DNA of 61,006 nucleotides from positions 1-61,006 of the forward strand of contig JBHPGW010000007.1 in the NCBI GenBank assembly GCA_042569785.1, given 5' to 3'. This DNA is from JBHPGW01 sp042569785. Its GTDB lineage: Bacteria; Planctomycetota; Phycisphaerae; Sedimentisphaerales; Anaerobacaceae. The notes below the pieces were generated by a model. That model did not search any database. It was not told where the DNA came from and saw only the letters and a list, made by a program, of their open reading frames with translations. A program made the translations under genes and the position numbers. Shown one piece after another: positions 60,701 to 61,006 of the stretch (position 1 is its first letter; each line of letters opens with the position of its first letter).

Positions 60701-61006
60701 GTAAACTGATCCCGAAGGCATCTTCCCAGGCCTCTTTTAACACTTCTGAAACGGTCGGATGCGCGAAGCATACATCGGTGATCTTTTCACTGCTGCCGAT
60801 AAGAGCTCTCGCCGCCGCCAGCATCTCGGTAACCGCAGCCCCGACCATTGTAACGCCCACGATCTTGTCGTTTGCCTTGTTCCTGATAACGCGTATTTCG
60901 CCGACGCTCTCATTGTGAGCGACACTTCTGCCGTTAGAGCGGAACGGTGCCGACCCTACAACCGTCTCGATACCTTCCTTTGCGCATTTGGCCTGGTTCA
61001 TACCCA
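60681..61006 (-). CDS. lpdA: Dihydrolipoamide dehydrogenase, C-terminal part
   Basis: A C-terminal fragment of about 107 residues, truncated by the window edge. FRSNGRSVAHNESVG, then VGVTMVGAAVTEMLAAARALI and FAHPTVSEVLKEA match the dimerisation domain of pyridine nucleotide-disulfide oxidoreductases; the last holds the catalytic His-Pro of dihydrolipoamide dehydrogenase. The missing N-terminal part would carry FAD, NAD and the redox cysteines. It is the first visible gene of the row lpd-lipB-lipA. Confidence 0.85.
   Translation of the reverse strand, partial: GMNQAKCAKEGIETVVGSAPFRSNGRSVAHNESVGEIRVIRNKANDKIVGVTMVGAAVTEMLAAARALIGSSEKITDVCFAHPTVSEVLKEAWEDAFGISLHVPPKK

Overview
The window joins two different kinds of DNA. 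The right part (about 38.5-61 kb) reads as ordinary chromosome of a PVC-group bacterium, most likely a planctomycete of the Phycisphaerae type. It holds miaB, fabZ-like, an Hc1-type histone-like protein, two glutamate dehydrogenases with a LysR regulator, a type-4 uracil-DNA glycosylase, dnaA, a 1549-residue secreted Ig/dockerin/LamG protein, a UroD-like protein, a Chlamydia/Verrucomicrobia/Planctomycetes-type small basic protein, a PilX-like protein and lipA-lipB-lpd. The assignment rests on that small basic protein, Hc1 and the dockerin-LamG architecture; no rRNA is present to confirm it.

The left part (1 to about 38.2 kb) is accessory DNA, AT-richer to the eye. It looks like one large integrated plasmid-like element, or nested elements. 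It ends with an excisionase-like gene and a tyrosine integrase beside an intact tRNA-Cys(GCA) gene at 38283-38356. The other end was not found and is probably outside the window. No relaxase or VirB-type secretion gene was recognised.

Layout of the accessory part: (a) 1-3.1 kb, a DNA base-modification-like set: thymidylate-synthase-like remnant, P-loop nucleotide kinase, HMUDK_hel-type protein and a radical SAM/SPASM enzyme. (b) 3.2-7.3 kb, a nucleotide-signalling conflict operon: a three-helix membrane protein, two MTH538/ThsB-like TIR proteins, an Nmad2-like protein and an AAA-SLOG fusion, which resembles an expanded Thoeris system. (c) 7.7-9.1 kb, a cysteine-rich conserved protein and a short tyrosine recombinase. 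(d) 9.7-13.8 kb, a ubiquitin-like conjugation operon: Ubl, E2 fused to a RING/B-box-like zinc region, JAMM peptidase and E1, closed by a strong terminator. (e) 13.9-19.3 kb, an archaeal-looking block: small genes behind TATA-like, apparently leaderless promoters, an Orc1/Cdc6-type initiator flanked by repeated AGTTTATGCGT boxes, and a HerA-type ATPase with a coiled-coil partner. (f) 19.4-24.4 kb, transposase wreckage and a NACHT-repeat protein. (g) 25.1-36.6 kb, a second HerA-type ATPase with a nuclease-like partner, an FHA membrane protein, a tubulin-like protein, a RuvB-like ATPase and regulators. (h) 36.6-38.2 kb, Xis and Int.

The most unusual points are an archaeal-type origin-and-initiator module in a bacterial element, a compact E1-E2/RING-Ubl-JAMM set on the same element, the double-TIR/AAA-SLOG/Nmad2 operon beside a split hydroxymethyluracil-kinase-like pair, and the HerA/FHA/tubulin/RuvB cluster. 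All functional assignments come from motif recognition by eye; no database search was run.
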